Notes: generated by a model from the letters alone, not told the origin. A stretch of 23,608 bases of DNA from an uncultured Eubacteriales bacterium (GCA_900553805.1 USEU01000030.1:1-23608); one strand, 5' to 3'; numbered from the stretch's first letter, positions 1 to 6,260 are shown. Made by a program: numbers and translations.

Positions 1-319
1 CCCAAGGAGAAAGCCGCCCCTGCTCACGCTTAGGAAGCCTCTGATACCAGGGAAGTTCTGAATAAATCGGCTGCTGCCGGAGCGCGGGCAGGGCCTGGCT
101 GAAAACCGTCATCATGCCAAAACAGCGAGGAATTTCCGCCTGCTGTGTGGAGGCAGCACCACCGGCAATGATTGCCGCATACAGGGCCTTTGCCGCTTCC
201 GCTGCGGATTTCGCCAGCTTTGCGGCGGTTTCTGCGGCTTTCCTTACAAATAGAGGGTTTCAGGGATGCGCCCTGACAAGCTGCCTTTTGGGGACAAAAG
301 GCGATGCTTGCGAGGACAA
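1..319 (-). pseudogene. Broken conjugative-element-like gene, Ala/Lys-rich (partial at window edge)
   Basis: A minus-strand frame starts at a TTG (317-319) seven bases after an AGGAGG site that overlaps the stop of the upstream 59-aa gene. It meets an in-frame TGA at codon 20 (260-262), then stays open to the window edge. After the stop the translation contains an Ala/Lys-rich stretch (KAAETAAKLAKSAAEAAKAL, then YAAIIAGGA). This resembles the amphipathic Ala/Lys repeats in CD1108-type proteins of Firmicute conjugative transposons. The TGA could be a C-to-T change of an Arg CGA codon. Family assignment is by pattern memory only and the region after IIAGGA does not look like that family, so a rearranged remnant is likely. 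Confidence 0.35.
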
Positions 320-330
320 TACAAAACCTC

Positions 331-510
331 CTACCGATAGCTTCTTCTATGACCGGGCCGAAGAAATAGCCGTGCCTCCCGATGCTCCTGCATAAATTCG
401 TCGTATTGGGACTGGTACAGTTTTTCTTTCAGCCATCGTTTTTCCTCCGGGGAAATGGGGGTCGTCCTGGGCTTGCCGCAGCCGCAGGATGCTGTGGATT
501 TTGTGTTCAA
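331..510 (-). CDS. Small hypothetical protein, 59 aa, accessory region
   Basis: I do not recognise this protein. The start is a TTG at 508-510, chosen because an AGGAGG (plus-strand 521-526) lies 10 bases upstream and the reading frame further upstream runs through a palindrome. The protein is charged and hydrophilic, with a CGCG motif near residue 9 followed by KPRTTP and a helical charged segment (EEKRWLKEKLYQSQYDEFMQ). It has no membrane segment or signal peptide. Its stop codon runs into the AGGAGG of the next, broken gene on the same strand, so the two formed an operon. A minus-strand terminator lies just upstream. Possibly a leftover small gene of an integrated element. Confidence 0.45.
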   Translation of the reverse strand: MNTKSTASCGCGKPRTTPISPEEKRWLKEKLYQSQYDEFMQEHREARLFLRPGHRRSYR

Positions 511-540
511 ATGGGCATCACCTCCTATTGCAATTTGGAT

Positions 541-570
541 ATAAAAAAGCACCACCCTTTCAGGCGGTGC
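541..570 (-). terminator. Minus-strand intrinsic terminator
   Basis: An imperfect 8-bp stem (549-556 with 563-570, one mismatch) is followed on the minus strand by six T residues (plus-strand A run 543-548). It sits directly upstream of the 59-aa gene, so it would end transcription arriving from the right. Confidence 0.55.
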
Positions 571-581
571 ATAGTGCTTAG

Positions 582-646
582 GGCAACACCGCACAATTTG
601 GCAAAAATCCAGGCTGGGGCTTCTTGCCAAATTGTGCGGTGTTGCC
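582..646. repeat. Perfect 23-bp palindromic arms (dispersed repeat candidate)
   Basis: The arms 582-604 and 624-646 are perfect reverse complements of 23 bases around a 19-base spacer. The core CAACACCGCACAATT (584-598) recurs with one change on the minus strand at 11378-11392 in another imperfect palindrome. There is no clear T-run at either end, so it is not an ordinary terminator. It could be a small palindromic mobile repeat or the fold of an RNA. Confidence 0.6.
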
Positions 647-742
647 TTTATAATTGCACATTCTGCGTATTCTGTGAAAAATGGAATCATCTTATATTTC
701 AGAAAAACTTGATTTCCTGAAATACCCGCGTTTTTCAGGCAT

Positions 743-780
743 AAAAAGGCATCTGCCGGTGTGAAGACAGATGCCTTTTT
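743..780 (-). terminator. Terminator of the ATPase gene
   Basis: A perfect 13-bp stem (743-755 with 768-780) includes flanking A5 and T5 tracts, so it can work in both directions. It lies 11 bases beyond the stop of the minus-strand ATPase gene. Confidence 0.8.
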
Positions 781-790
781 ATGGTTCGGA

Positions 791-2149
791 TTATTGCAAT
801 GCGCTCAAATCGATTTCGTATTTCATTGTTTTGGGCGGTTGGTGGACTTTCATAAACATGACCATATACCAAGGATAATACCATACCCCATCAACGAATT
901 CGATATTTCCTTTGCAGAGCACGGTTGCTTTTTCAAATTTCCAGCCCTCTGTTCTGCGGATTCTGTCCATGGCGGAATGTACCTTGAAATCGTTTCCGGA
1001 TTTGGCCTCAATCAGTTCGACACTCATTCCATTTTGAATGACGAAGTCGATTTCACCGGTTTTCTTTCCGTCATAATAATTCAGCTGGAATCCATTGCAT
1101 TTTAGCTGTTGCGCGATCATATTTTCCAGAATGCTGCCCATATTGATCTGCAGTGCCCCGTTTAGAATTTCAAACTGCACATTTTCCATACAGGCAGCAC
1201 ACAGCAGGCCCGTATCTGCCATAAACAATTTGAAAAGATTCCGTTTTTCATTGAGCATGAGCGGTGGCTGCGGCTCCTCCACATTGTAGCAGGGAAGGGC
1301 GACGCCTGCATCGGCCAACCAGTTGAAGCTGTCTGCATAGCGGAGCTGACGACCGTTGGAGTCCAATGCAGCCAATACAAATCTTCGCTTTTTATCATTC
1401 AACTGGCTGGGAATGCTGTCAAAAATAGCGCGGACCTTGACCTTTTCGCTGCCCTGTGTATACTGCGCAATATCCAATCGGTACAGCTCTAATATTTCCG
1501 TTTGGCGGGCAATCACCTGGGCAATATCGTGGGTATTTACATAGGTCTGGACAACATCCGGCATACCGCCGACCACTATATAGCTATAGAGCAGCTTGCA
1601 CATGGTCTGGTGAATGGCATCCGTAACCGGCGTTCCCGTTTCATAGCAATCCTTGAGGTACTGGATGGTCGATTTTTGCACGCCGTTAGCCCACAGATAT
1701 TCTTCCAGGTCCATGGGATACATCTGATAAAGTTCCTCAAAGCCCACTGGGTAGGACCGCACCTCTTTGTGCCGGACACCCAAAAGGGAACCGGATTCGA
1801 TATAGTCAAAGCGGCCATCCTCCACCAGAAACTTGATGGCGGTTCTGGCGTTGGGGCAGGCCTGGATTTCATCCAGAAGCACCAACGTGTTGTCGGGGAT
1901 CATTGGTTTTCTGGTGTAGGCAGTCAGATTCGTGATGATCGTATTGGCGTCCAGATTCCCGGCGAATATCTTTGTTGCGTCGGTATCGGTAATAAAATTG
2001 ATTTCCACAAAACAGGAATACTGTTCCTTACCAAATTGACGAATAACGGTTGTCTTGCCGATCTGACGTGCCCCCATAATGCAAAGGGCCTTTCTTTTCG
2101 GTTGTCCTTTCCACTCCAGCAGCCTGTCATATGCCTTCCGATACAGCAT
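791..2149 (-). CDS. AAA-type ATP-binding protein with DUF4143 C-terminal domain
   Basis: This 452-aa protein has the architecture of the AAA_14/DUF4143 family, common in gut bacteria and often of unknown role. Visible motifs are Walker A GARQIGKTT (residues 26-34), Walker B LVLLDEIQ (89-96) and a sensor-like ESGSLLG (118-124). The C-terminal DUF4143 part contains GEIDFVIQNG followed by VELIEAKSG (around residue 366-387). That layout (D, then E-x-K) resembles a PD-(D/E)XK nuclease fold. There are no membrane segments. The ATG start is supported by AGGAGGTGAC eight bases upstream. The gene stands alone, with its own consensus promoter and a strong terminator, among broken mobile-element genes, so it is probably accessory cargo. 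Target and substrate are unknown. Confidence 0.85.
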   Translation of the reverse strand: MLYRKAYDRLLEWKGQPKRKALCIMGARQIGKTTVIRQFGKEQYSCFVEINFITDTDATKIFAGNLDANTIITNLTAYTRKPMIPDNTLVLLDEIQACPNARTAIKFLVEDGRFDYIESGSLLGVRHKEVRSYPVGFEELYQMYPMDLEEYLWANGVQKSTIQYLKDCYETGTPVTDAIHQTMCKLLYSYIVVGGMPDVVQTYVNTHDIAQVIARQTEILELYRLDIAQYTQGSEKVKVRAIFDSIPSQLNDKKRRFVLAALDSNGRQLRYADSFNWLADAGVALPCYNVEEPQPPLMLNEKRNLFKLFMADTGLLCAACMENVQFEILNGALQINMGSILENMIAQQLKCNGFQLNYYDGKKTGEIDFVIQNGMSVELIEAKSGNDFKVHSAMDRIRRTEGWKFEKATVLCKGNIEFVDGVWYYPWYMVMFMKVHQPPKTMKYEIDLSALQ

Positions 2150-2182
2150 TCTGTCACCTCCTGAGCGTATTGTAACGCAGTT

Positions 2183-2211
2183 AGTGTAACATTATTCTGC
2201 GGATTTGTCAA
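2183..2211 (-). promoter_or_regulatory. Sigma-A promoter of the ATPase gene with candidate operator repeats
   Basis: On the minus strand, TTGACA (2206-2211), a 17-base spacer and TACACT (2183-2188) precede the ATPase gene. The plus-strand octamer GTAACATT occurs at 2186-2193, over the -10 box, and again at 2219-2226, just upstream of -35. The copies are 33 bp apart, about three helical turns. A partial copy, GTAAC, lies at 2172-2176. The repeats could be binding sites for a regulator; that part is inference. Confidence 0.7.
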
Positions 2212-2249
2212 ATGGAGCGTAACATTTTTCTCTTTGAAGAGGACGACAC

Positions 2250-2430
2250 TTAGCGCTCTCGGTTTTGAGGCTTATATGGCACGGATTCAATGCCGTCTCG
2301 TGTACGGAAGAACCGTTCCGGGAGACGGTATTTTTCCAGATACCGCTTCTGCTGCTCCGTGGAAAGGCTGCCGAAGGATTCCCCGCTGCAATCGCAGATG
2401 AAGAAAGTACCGGCGATAATATCCGCAATA
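2250..2430 (-). pseudogene. Gene-tail remnant resembling small conjugative-element proteins (DUF3846-like)
   Basis: A minus-strand frame, open after an in-frame TAA near 2431, reads ADIIAGTFFICDCSGESFG, then LSTEQQKRYLEKYRLPERFF, and ends at TAA 2250-2252. The pattern 'AGTFF ... F..L..EQ..+Y...+..PE+FF ... PYKP' is familiar from the C-terminal part of short DUF3846-type proteins of Firmicute integrative elements. No start codon or ribosome site is present and the frame to the left of the stop also looks coding-like. I take it as a decayed fragment. The family name is a guess from pattern memory. Confidence 0.35.
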
Positions 2431-2486
2431 TCTTATGCATCCTTTTTAATGCGAATAAATGGATAAAAATGTGTGATATGACAAGT

Positions 2487-2530
2487 AAAAAAAGCCATGC
2501 TCATAGAATGCGCTTCTACGAGCATGGCTT
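2487..2530 (-). terminator. Strong minus-strand intrinsic terminator
   Basis: A 17-bp stem (2492-2508 with 2514-2530, one G.T-type mismatch) has a 5-base loop. On the minus strand it is followed by a T7 run (plus-strand A run 2487-2493). It lies downstream of the truncated spore-protein gene and may be that transcript's terminator. Confidence 0.75.
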
Positions 2531-2596
2531 GAAGATTGGATTTCCTGTTTGTGTATGTAACAGGAAAACGAACTGCTTATGAAGTTTTTTATCGAG

Positions 2597-2663
2597 TGAA
2601 CTACAATAGATTTGGAAACCAACCGTTGATTTGAATTATTTTGGATGATTCTATTATAGTTCA
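2597..2663. repeat. 67-bp segment with imperfect 14-bp terminal inverted repeats
   Basis: TGAACTACAATAGA (2597-2610) and TCTATTATAGTTCA (2650-2663) are inverted repeats with one mismatch. The right arm contains the premature stop of the truncated spore-protein gene, so this segment abuts the point where that gene loses similarity. It may be a tiny insertion or a recombination scar. Confidence 0.4.
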
Positions 2664-2762
2664 ATAGGTAACTGGACCATCAACGTCCTGGGCAGCCTGC
2701 ATCTTGAACTTGTCCATAGCCTCACGAGCCTGGGGAACATTGATCTGATTGCTGTTCTTCAT
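2661..2762 (-). pseudogene. Truncated alpha/beta-type small acid-soluble spore protein
   Basis: A 33-codon frame starts at ATG 2760-2762 with an AAGGAGA site (plus-strand 2771-2777) eight bases away. Its product begins MKNSNQINVPQAREAMDKFK and continues MQAAQDV. This matches the N-terminal pattern of alpha/beta SASPs (N...VP.A..A.D..K...A.E.GV), proteins that coat and protect DNA in spores. The family is usually 60-80 aa and continues with GV and a Gly-rich second DNA-binding half containing GxxGG. Here the protein ends DGPVTY and stops, so the second half is missing. It is most likely a gene cut by insertion or deletion, and it implies a spore-forming host. Confidence 0.6.
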
Positions 2763-2913
2763 AATGTTTCTCTCCTTTTCCATTCTCTTTCGCGGTTTTG
2801 TTTCCGCAGTCATAGGTTGTGCGCTTTTTATAGAGAAATGCCTGACTTTTTGCGGAAAAGGTGGGGGAGAATGGAAATTTAAAACAAAATAAACAGCGTA
2901 CGCCCAGCGGACC

Positions 2914-3114
2914 TTATTTCGCCAACGCCTCCCATTCCTCCCGTGTGATGGCGTAGGCGTAGGAAAGGATGTTTCTGGAATTCGCGTATTCTTTTACTTT
3001 TTTCATGCCGTTGGCAAGAGCGGTGGAATAGGAGCCGATGTTGGTGTATTTCATGTAGGAGTAGAGAATGTCGTAATCCGTGTTCTGGAAGGCCCAGTCG
3101 CGGACGGTCTCCAT
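2914..3114 (-). pseudogene. C-terminal fragment of a GNAT-family N-acetyltransferase
   Basis: The 66-codon frame reads METVRDWAFQNTDYDILYSY, then MKYTNIGSYSTALANGMKKV, and ends near YAYAITREEWEALAK. This matches the end of GNAT acetyltransferases, with the family's 'N.+S...A...GM+.V.+Y' acetyl-CoA-side motif. Full proteins of this type are about 160-180 aa, so roughly the first 100 residues are gone. A TGA lies immediately upstream in frame and there is no ribosome site, so the ATG is only an internal Met. The break point lies beside the aro promoter region. Confidence 0.65.
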
Positions 3115-3119
3115 TTGTC

Positions 3120-3152
3120 AAGCATTTTTCGACGGCCGTATAAAAAATGCTT
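3120..3152. promoter_or_regulatory. Inverted repeat overlapping the aro -35 box
   Basis: AAGCATTTTT (3120-3129) and AAAAATGCTT (3143-3152) are perfect 10-bp inverted repeats, with the palindrome ACGGCCGT (3132-3139) between them. The right arm ends inside the -35 box of the aro promoter. It could be an operator for a repressor or simply an old terminator. Confidence 0.4.
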
Positions 3153-3179
3153 GCAATTTCCCGTTCCCGGTGCTATGAT
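3151..3179 (+). promoter_or_regulatory. Promoter of the aro operon
   Basis: TTGCAA (3151-3156), a 17-base spacer and TATGAT (3174-3179) form a good sigma-A promoter. Transcription would start near 3186, about 20 bases before the leader ORF. Confidence 0.8.
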
Positions 3180-3208
3180 TGCCGTAAGAACAGGTCGGAG
3201 GCAGAGCC

Positions 3209-3277
3209 ATGAGCGCCATGTACACCGCAGCACAGTTTTCCTTTTATTACTATTACTTTTTTACCCGAAAAAAGTAA
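3209..3277 (+). CDS. Phe/Tyr-rich leader peptide of the aro operon (attenuator)
   Basis: A 22-codon ORF starts at ATG 3209-3211, seven bases after GGAGG (3197-3201), and ends in tandem TAA TAG. The peptide begins MSAMYTAAQ; residues 10-18 are FSFYYYYFF and the end is TRKK. It holds four Phe and five Tyr and no Trp. That is far beyond chance for such a short ORF in GC-rich DNA, and it matches the amino acids made by the downstream operon. Translation would report charged tRNA-Phe and tRNA-Tyr levels: ribosomes stalling at codons 10-18 would alter folding of the leader RNA. A second in-frame ATG at codon 4 is a less likely start. It is 172 nt from the aroF start, with an intrinsic terminator between. 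Confidence 0.85.
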   Translation: MSAMYTAAQFSFYYYYFFTRKK

Positions 3278-3362
3278 TAGCGTTTTGTGCTGCAATGCTT
3301 CCGGCAGGAGCAAAAAAGAATGTTTTTTAACGCCGCACGATTCGCCGTGCGGCGTTATTTTT
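3227..3362 (+). promoter_or_regulatory. Transcription attenuator of the aro operon (alternative RNA folds)
   Basis: Four segments can be seen. A (3227-3234, GCAGCACA, inside the leader ORF) pairs perfectly with B (3286-3293, TGTGCTGC). B, extended to 3285-3293, can instead pair with C (3332-3340, GCCGCACGA) over eight pairs with one mismatch. C lies in the left arm of the terminator and pairs with D in its right arm. Inside A:B there is a perfect 13-bp stem (3250-3262 with 3268-3280) that contains the Tyr/Phe codons. A ribosome stalled on those codons would cover A and open the inner stem, freeing B to block the terminator. With plentiful Phe/Tyr, the terminator forms. The fold logic is inferred from the sequence, not measured. 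No T-box sequence is present. Confidence 0.75.
3329..3362 (+). terminator. Intrinsic terminator between leader peptide and aroF
   Basis: A perfect 11-bp GC-rich stem (3329-3339 with 3346-3356, loop ATTCGC) is followed by A and a T5 run (3358-3362). It lies only 18 bases before the aroF start codon, which only makes sense as a conditional terminator. Confidence 0.85.
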
Positions 3363-3380
3363 ATAAGGAGTGCGTAAAAT

Positions 3381-4382
3381 ATGATTGCGATTTTGAAACA
3401 TGGGACTACCCCGGAGCAGATGGGACATCTGGTGGAGTGGCTGAAAAATATGAACCTGGACGTCCACATCTCCCAGGGCAAGGAGGTCACTATCCTTGGC
3501 CTGGTGGGCGATACCAGCCGGGTGGATATGGAGCTGCTGAACAGCCTGGAGATCGTGGAGGCAGTGAAGCGGGTCTCCGAGCCGTTCAAGCAGGCCAACC
3601 GCAAGTTCCATCCCCGGGATACGGTGGTGGAGGCGGGGGGCGCCAAGATCGGCGGCGGCTACTTCGGCCTGATCGCCGGACCCTGCTCCGTGGAGAGCGA
3701 GGAGCAGCTGGTGGGCATTGCCCGGGCGGTGAAGGAGGCGGGGGCCAATTTCCTCCGGGGCGGCGCGTTCAAGCCCCGCACCTCGCCCTATGCCTTCCAG
3801 GGCATGGGCGCGGAGGGCATCCGGCTGCTGTTGAAGGCAAAGCAGGCCACGGGGCTGCCCATCGTGACGGAGTTGATGAACATCAATACGCTGGACCTTT
3901 TTAATGATGTGGACGTGATCCAGATCGGCGCGCGGAACATGCAGAACTTCGACCTCCTGAAGGAGGTGGGCAGAACGAAAAAGCCCATCCTGCTGAAGCG
4001 GGGCCTGGCGAACACCCTGCAGGAGCTGCTGATGAGCGCGGAATACATTATGAGCGAGGGCAACGAAAATGTGATCCTGTGCGAGCGGGGCGTGCGCACC
4101 TTTGAGACCTACACCCGTAATACCCTGGACCTTTCCGCCGTGCCGGTGCTCCATGAGCTGAGCCATCTGCCTGTGGTGGTGGATCCCAGCCACGCCACCG
4201 GCAAGGCCCGCCTGGTGCCCAGCATGGCCTGCGCTGCGGCTGCCTGCGGAGCGGACGGCCTGATGATCGAGGTCCACAACGACCCGGAGCACGCCCTGTG
4301 CGACGGCGCTCAATCCCTGACTCCCGGCCAGTTTGCGGATGTGAGCCGGAAGGCCATGGAGATCCGAGAGGTGATGGCATGA
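3381..4382 (+). CDS. aroF: 3-deoxy-7-phosphoheptulonate (DAHP) synthase, type I-beta
   Basis: This cytosolic enzyme joins phosphoenolpyruvate and erythrose 4-phosphate in the first, committed step of the shikimate pathway. The 333-aa protein has an N-terminal ferredoxin-like/ACT-like domain (about residues 1-75), as in the feedback-regulated Thermotoga enzyme. A TIM barrel follows with AGPCSVES (99-106), [11 protein letters not shown] (131-141), [13 protein letters not shown] (181-193), DPSHATG (268-274) and [17 protein letters not shown] (297-313). Metal ligands of the family fit C102, H271, E297 and D308. AAGGAG lies 10 bases before the ATG. It is the first structural gene after the Phe/Tyr attenuator, so flux may be set both by attenuation and by binding of aromatic amino acids to the N-terminal domain. 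The symbol aroG or aroA is used for the same enzyme in some genomes. Confidence 0.95.
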   Translation: MIAILKHGTTPEQMGHLVEWLKNMNLDVHISQGKEVTILGLVGDTSRVDMELLNSLEIVEAVKRVSEPFKQANRKFHPRDTVVEAGGAKIGGGYFGLIAGPCSVESEEQLVGIARAVKEAGANFLRGGAFKPRTSPYAFQGMGAEGIRLLLKAKQATGLPIVTELMNINTLDLFNDVDVIQIGARNMQNFDLLKEVGRTKKPILLKRGLANTLQELLMSAEYIMSEGNENVILCERGVRTFETYTRNTLDLSAVPVLHELSHLPVVVDPSHATGKARLVPSMACAAAACGADGLMIEVHNDPEHALCDGAQSLTPGQFADVSRKAMEIREVMA

Positions 4383-5218
4383 CCGTGGGAATTTTGGGCC
4401 TGGGGCTGATCGGCGGCTCCCTGGCCAGGGCCTATAAGCTGGCGGGCCACACGGTTTACGCCAAAAATCTGGAGCCGGAGATGCTCTCCTTTGCCATGCT
4501 GGCCGGGGCGGTGGATGGGGTGCTGGACGAAGAGACCATTCCCCAGTGCGACCTGATCCTGCTGGCCATCTACCCGGAGGGCAGCGCGGCCTGGCTGGAA
4601 AGCAACGGCGGGCGGATCACCCGCGACACCCTGGTGATCGACTGCTGCGGCACCAAGCAGCTGGTGTGCAGCCGCTGCTTCCCGGTGGCGCGGCGGTATG
4701 GCTTTACCTTTGTGGGCGGGCATCCCATGGCTGGCTCTCAGTTTTCCGGCTTCAAGTACAGCCGGGCGACCTTGTTTCAGGGCGCGCCCATGGTGCTGGT
4801 GCCGCCGGTGTATGACGACATGGCGCTGCTCCAGCGGGTGAAGGAAGCGCTGGAGCCCTGCGGCTTCGGCTTCTTCTCCGTGACCACCGCCGAGGCCCAC
4901 GACCGCATGATCGCCTTTACCTCCCAGATGCCCCATATCCTCAGCAACGCCTTTATCAAGTCCCCCACGGCGCTGGAGCACAAGGGCTTCTCCGCCGGGA
5001 GCTACCGGGACCTGACCCGGGTGGCCTGGCTGAATCCGGGCATGTGGACGGAGCTGTTCCTGGAAAACCGGGAGAATCTGCTCTTTGAGCTGGATCAGTA
5101 TATCCGCAGCCTCACCGAGTACCGAGAGGCGCTGCAGGAGCGGGATGAGCAGCGGCTCTATCGGCTTCTGGACGAGGGCAAGCGGCGCAAGGAGGAGGTA
5201 GACGGATGCAAAAAGTAA
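4379..5218 (+). CDS. tyrA: Prephenate dehydrogenase
   Basis: The enzyme oxidatively decarboxylates prephenate to 4-hydroxyphenylpyruvate, the Tyr branch. The 279-aa protein begins with a Rossmann motif GLGLIGGS (residues 6-13). It has the family's catalytic-His motif GGHPMAGS (113-120) and the helical C-terminal domain; there is no fused chorismate mutase or ACT domain. The residue after the second strand is Asn (YAKN) rather than the Asp usual in NAD-dependent enzymes, so cofactor preference is uncertain. The ATG overlaps the aroF stop as ATGA, with GAGAGGTG upstream; an in-frame GTG at 4298 lies inside aroF and is rejected. Prephenate would come from the chorismate mutase domain of PheA in the same operon. 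Confidence 0.92.
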   Translation: MTVGILGLGLIGGSLARAYKLAGHTVYAKNLEPEMLSFAMLAGAVDGVLDEETIPQCDLILLAIYPEGSAAWLESNGGRITRDTLVIDCCGTKQLVCSRCFPVARRYGFTFVGGHPMAGSQFSGFKYSRATLFQGAPMVLVPPVYDDMALLQRVKEALEPCGFGFFSVTTAEAHDRMIAFTSQMPHILSNAFIKSPTALEHKGFSAGSYRDLTRVAWLNPGMWTELFLENRENLLFELDQYIRSLTEYREALQERDEQRLYRLLDEGKRRKEEVDGCKK

Positions 5219-6258
5219 CAGTACACGCATCCCATGACTATGACATTCTCATCGGCAGTGGCCTGCTGCCTTCCCTGGGGCAGGAAGCGGTAAAGTGCGT
5301 CTGGGGGAGAAAAGCCTGCGTTGTCAGCGAATCCAATGTATATCCCCTGCATGGGGCCGCGGCGGAGCAAAGCCTGAAAGCGGCGGGCTTCGAGGTGGTC
5401 AGCTATGTCTTCCCCGCCGGGGAGGAGAGCAAGAACGGGCAGACCTATCTCTCCCTCCTGAATTTCCTGGCGGAGCATCAGTTGACCCGGGCTGACCTTT
5501 TGGTGGCCCTGGGCGGCGGCGTGGTGGGAGACCTGACCGGGTTTGTCGCCGCCACATATCTGCGGGGGGTGGCCTTTATCCAGGTGCCCACCACTCTTTT
5601 GGCGGCGGTGGATTCCTCTGTGGGCGGCAAAACGGCCATCGATCTGCCCGCCGGGAAGAATCTGGCCGGGACCTTTTACCAGCCGCGGCTGGTGCTCTGC
5701 GATACCGACGTGCTCAGTACCCTCCCAGCGGAGATCTTCCGGGACGGCTGCGCGGAGGTCATTAAATACGGAATCCTCTATGACCGGGCGTTCTTTGACT
5801 ACCTGAGAAGCACCGGGCCGGAATTTGACCGGGAGCGGGTCATCCGCCGCTGTGTGGAGCTGAAGCGGGACGTGGTGGCGGAGGACGAATTCGATACCGG
5901 CGCGCGGATGAAGCTGAATCTGGGCCATACTGTGGGGCACGGCGTGGAGGCCAGAAGCCGCTTTGCCGTCTCCCATGGCCGGGCCGTGGCTATCGGTATC
6001 GCCATCGTCAGCCGGGCCGCCGCCAAAAGGGGGCGGCTCTCCCCGGCGGACGCGCAGACCATTGTAAGCACGCTGGATGCCTACGGCCTGCCCACCGCGA
6101 CGGAATTTTCCGCCCGGGAGCTGGCTCATTACATGCTTTCCGACAAAAAGCGCAGCGGCGGCACGGTCAGCCTGATCGTCCCCAGAGCCATCGGCTGCTG
6201 CGACATTGTGCCCACGCCGGTGGAGGCGCTGGAAGAGTTTGTGGAAGCGGGGCTGTGA
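5206..6258 (+). CDS. aroB: 3-dehydroquinate synthase
   Basis: AroB cyclises DAHP to 3-dehydroquinate, the second shikimate step, using NAD and a divalent metal. The 350-aa protein is of normal length. It shows GEESK (72-76), the NAD-binding GGGVVGD (103-109), VDSSVGGKTA (135-144), EVIKYG (184-189), LNLGHTVGHGVE (237-248) and SHGRAVAIG (256-264). By family comparison the zinc ligands are E184, H241 and H257, with H245 catalytic. The start overlaps the end of tyrA by 13 bases and is preceded by GGAGGAGG (5191-5198), which suggests translational coupling. Confidence 0.95.
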   Translation: MQKVTVHASHDYDILIGSGLLPSLGQEAVKCVWGRKACVVSESNVYPLHGAAAEQSLKAAGFEVVSYVFPAGEESKNGQTYLSLLNFLAEHQLTRADLLVALGGGVVGDLTGFVAATYLRGVAFIQVPTTLLAAVDSSVGGKTAIDLPAGKNLAGTFYQPRLVLCDTDVLSTLPAEIFRDGCAEVIKYGILYDRAFFDYLRSTGPEFDRERVIRRCVELKRDVVAEDEFDTGARMKLNLGHTVGHGVEARSRFAVSHGRAVAIGIAIVSRAAAKRGRLSPADAQTIVSTLDAYGLPTATEFSARELAHYMLSDKKRSGGTVSLIVPRAIGCCDIVPTPVEALEEFVEAGL

Positions 6259-6260
6259 GT

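Noticed and set aside
2446..2664. A 72-codon minus-strand frame
   Set aside because: It runs through the terminator hairpin and the inverted repeat, has no ribosome site and no recognisable protein pattern.
2785..2860. A sigma-G promoter before the truncated spore-protein gene (GGCATT and CAACCTA-like boxes on the minus strand)
   Set aside because: The match is loose and spacing is one or two bases short; it could not be separated from chance.
3180..3380. A T-box riboswitch upstream of aroF
   Set aside because: No T-box consensus (AGGGTGG..CCGCG type) or specifier-loop structure is visible; the leader ORF and terminator explain the region.
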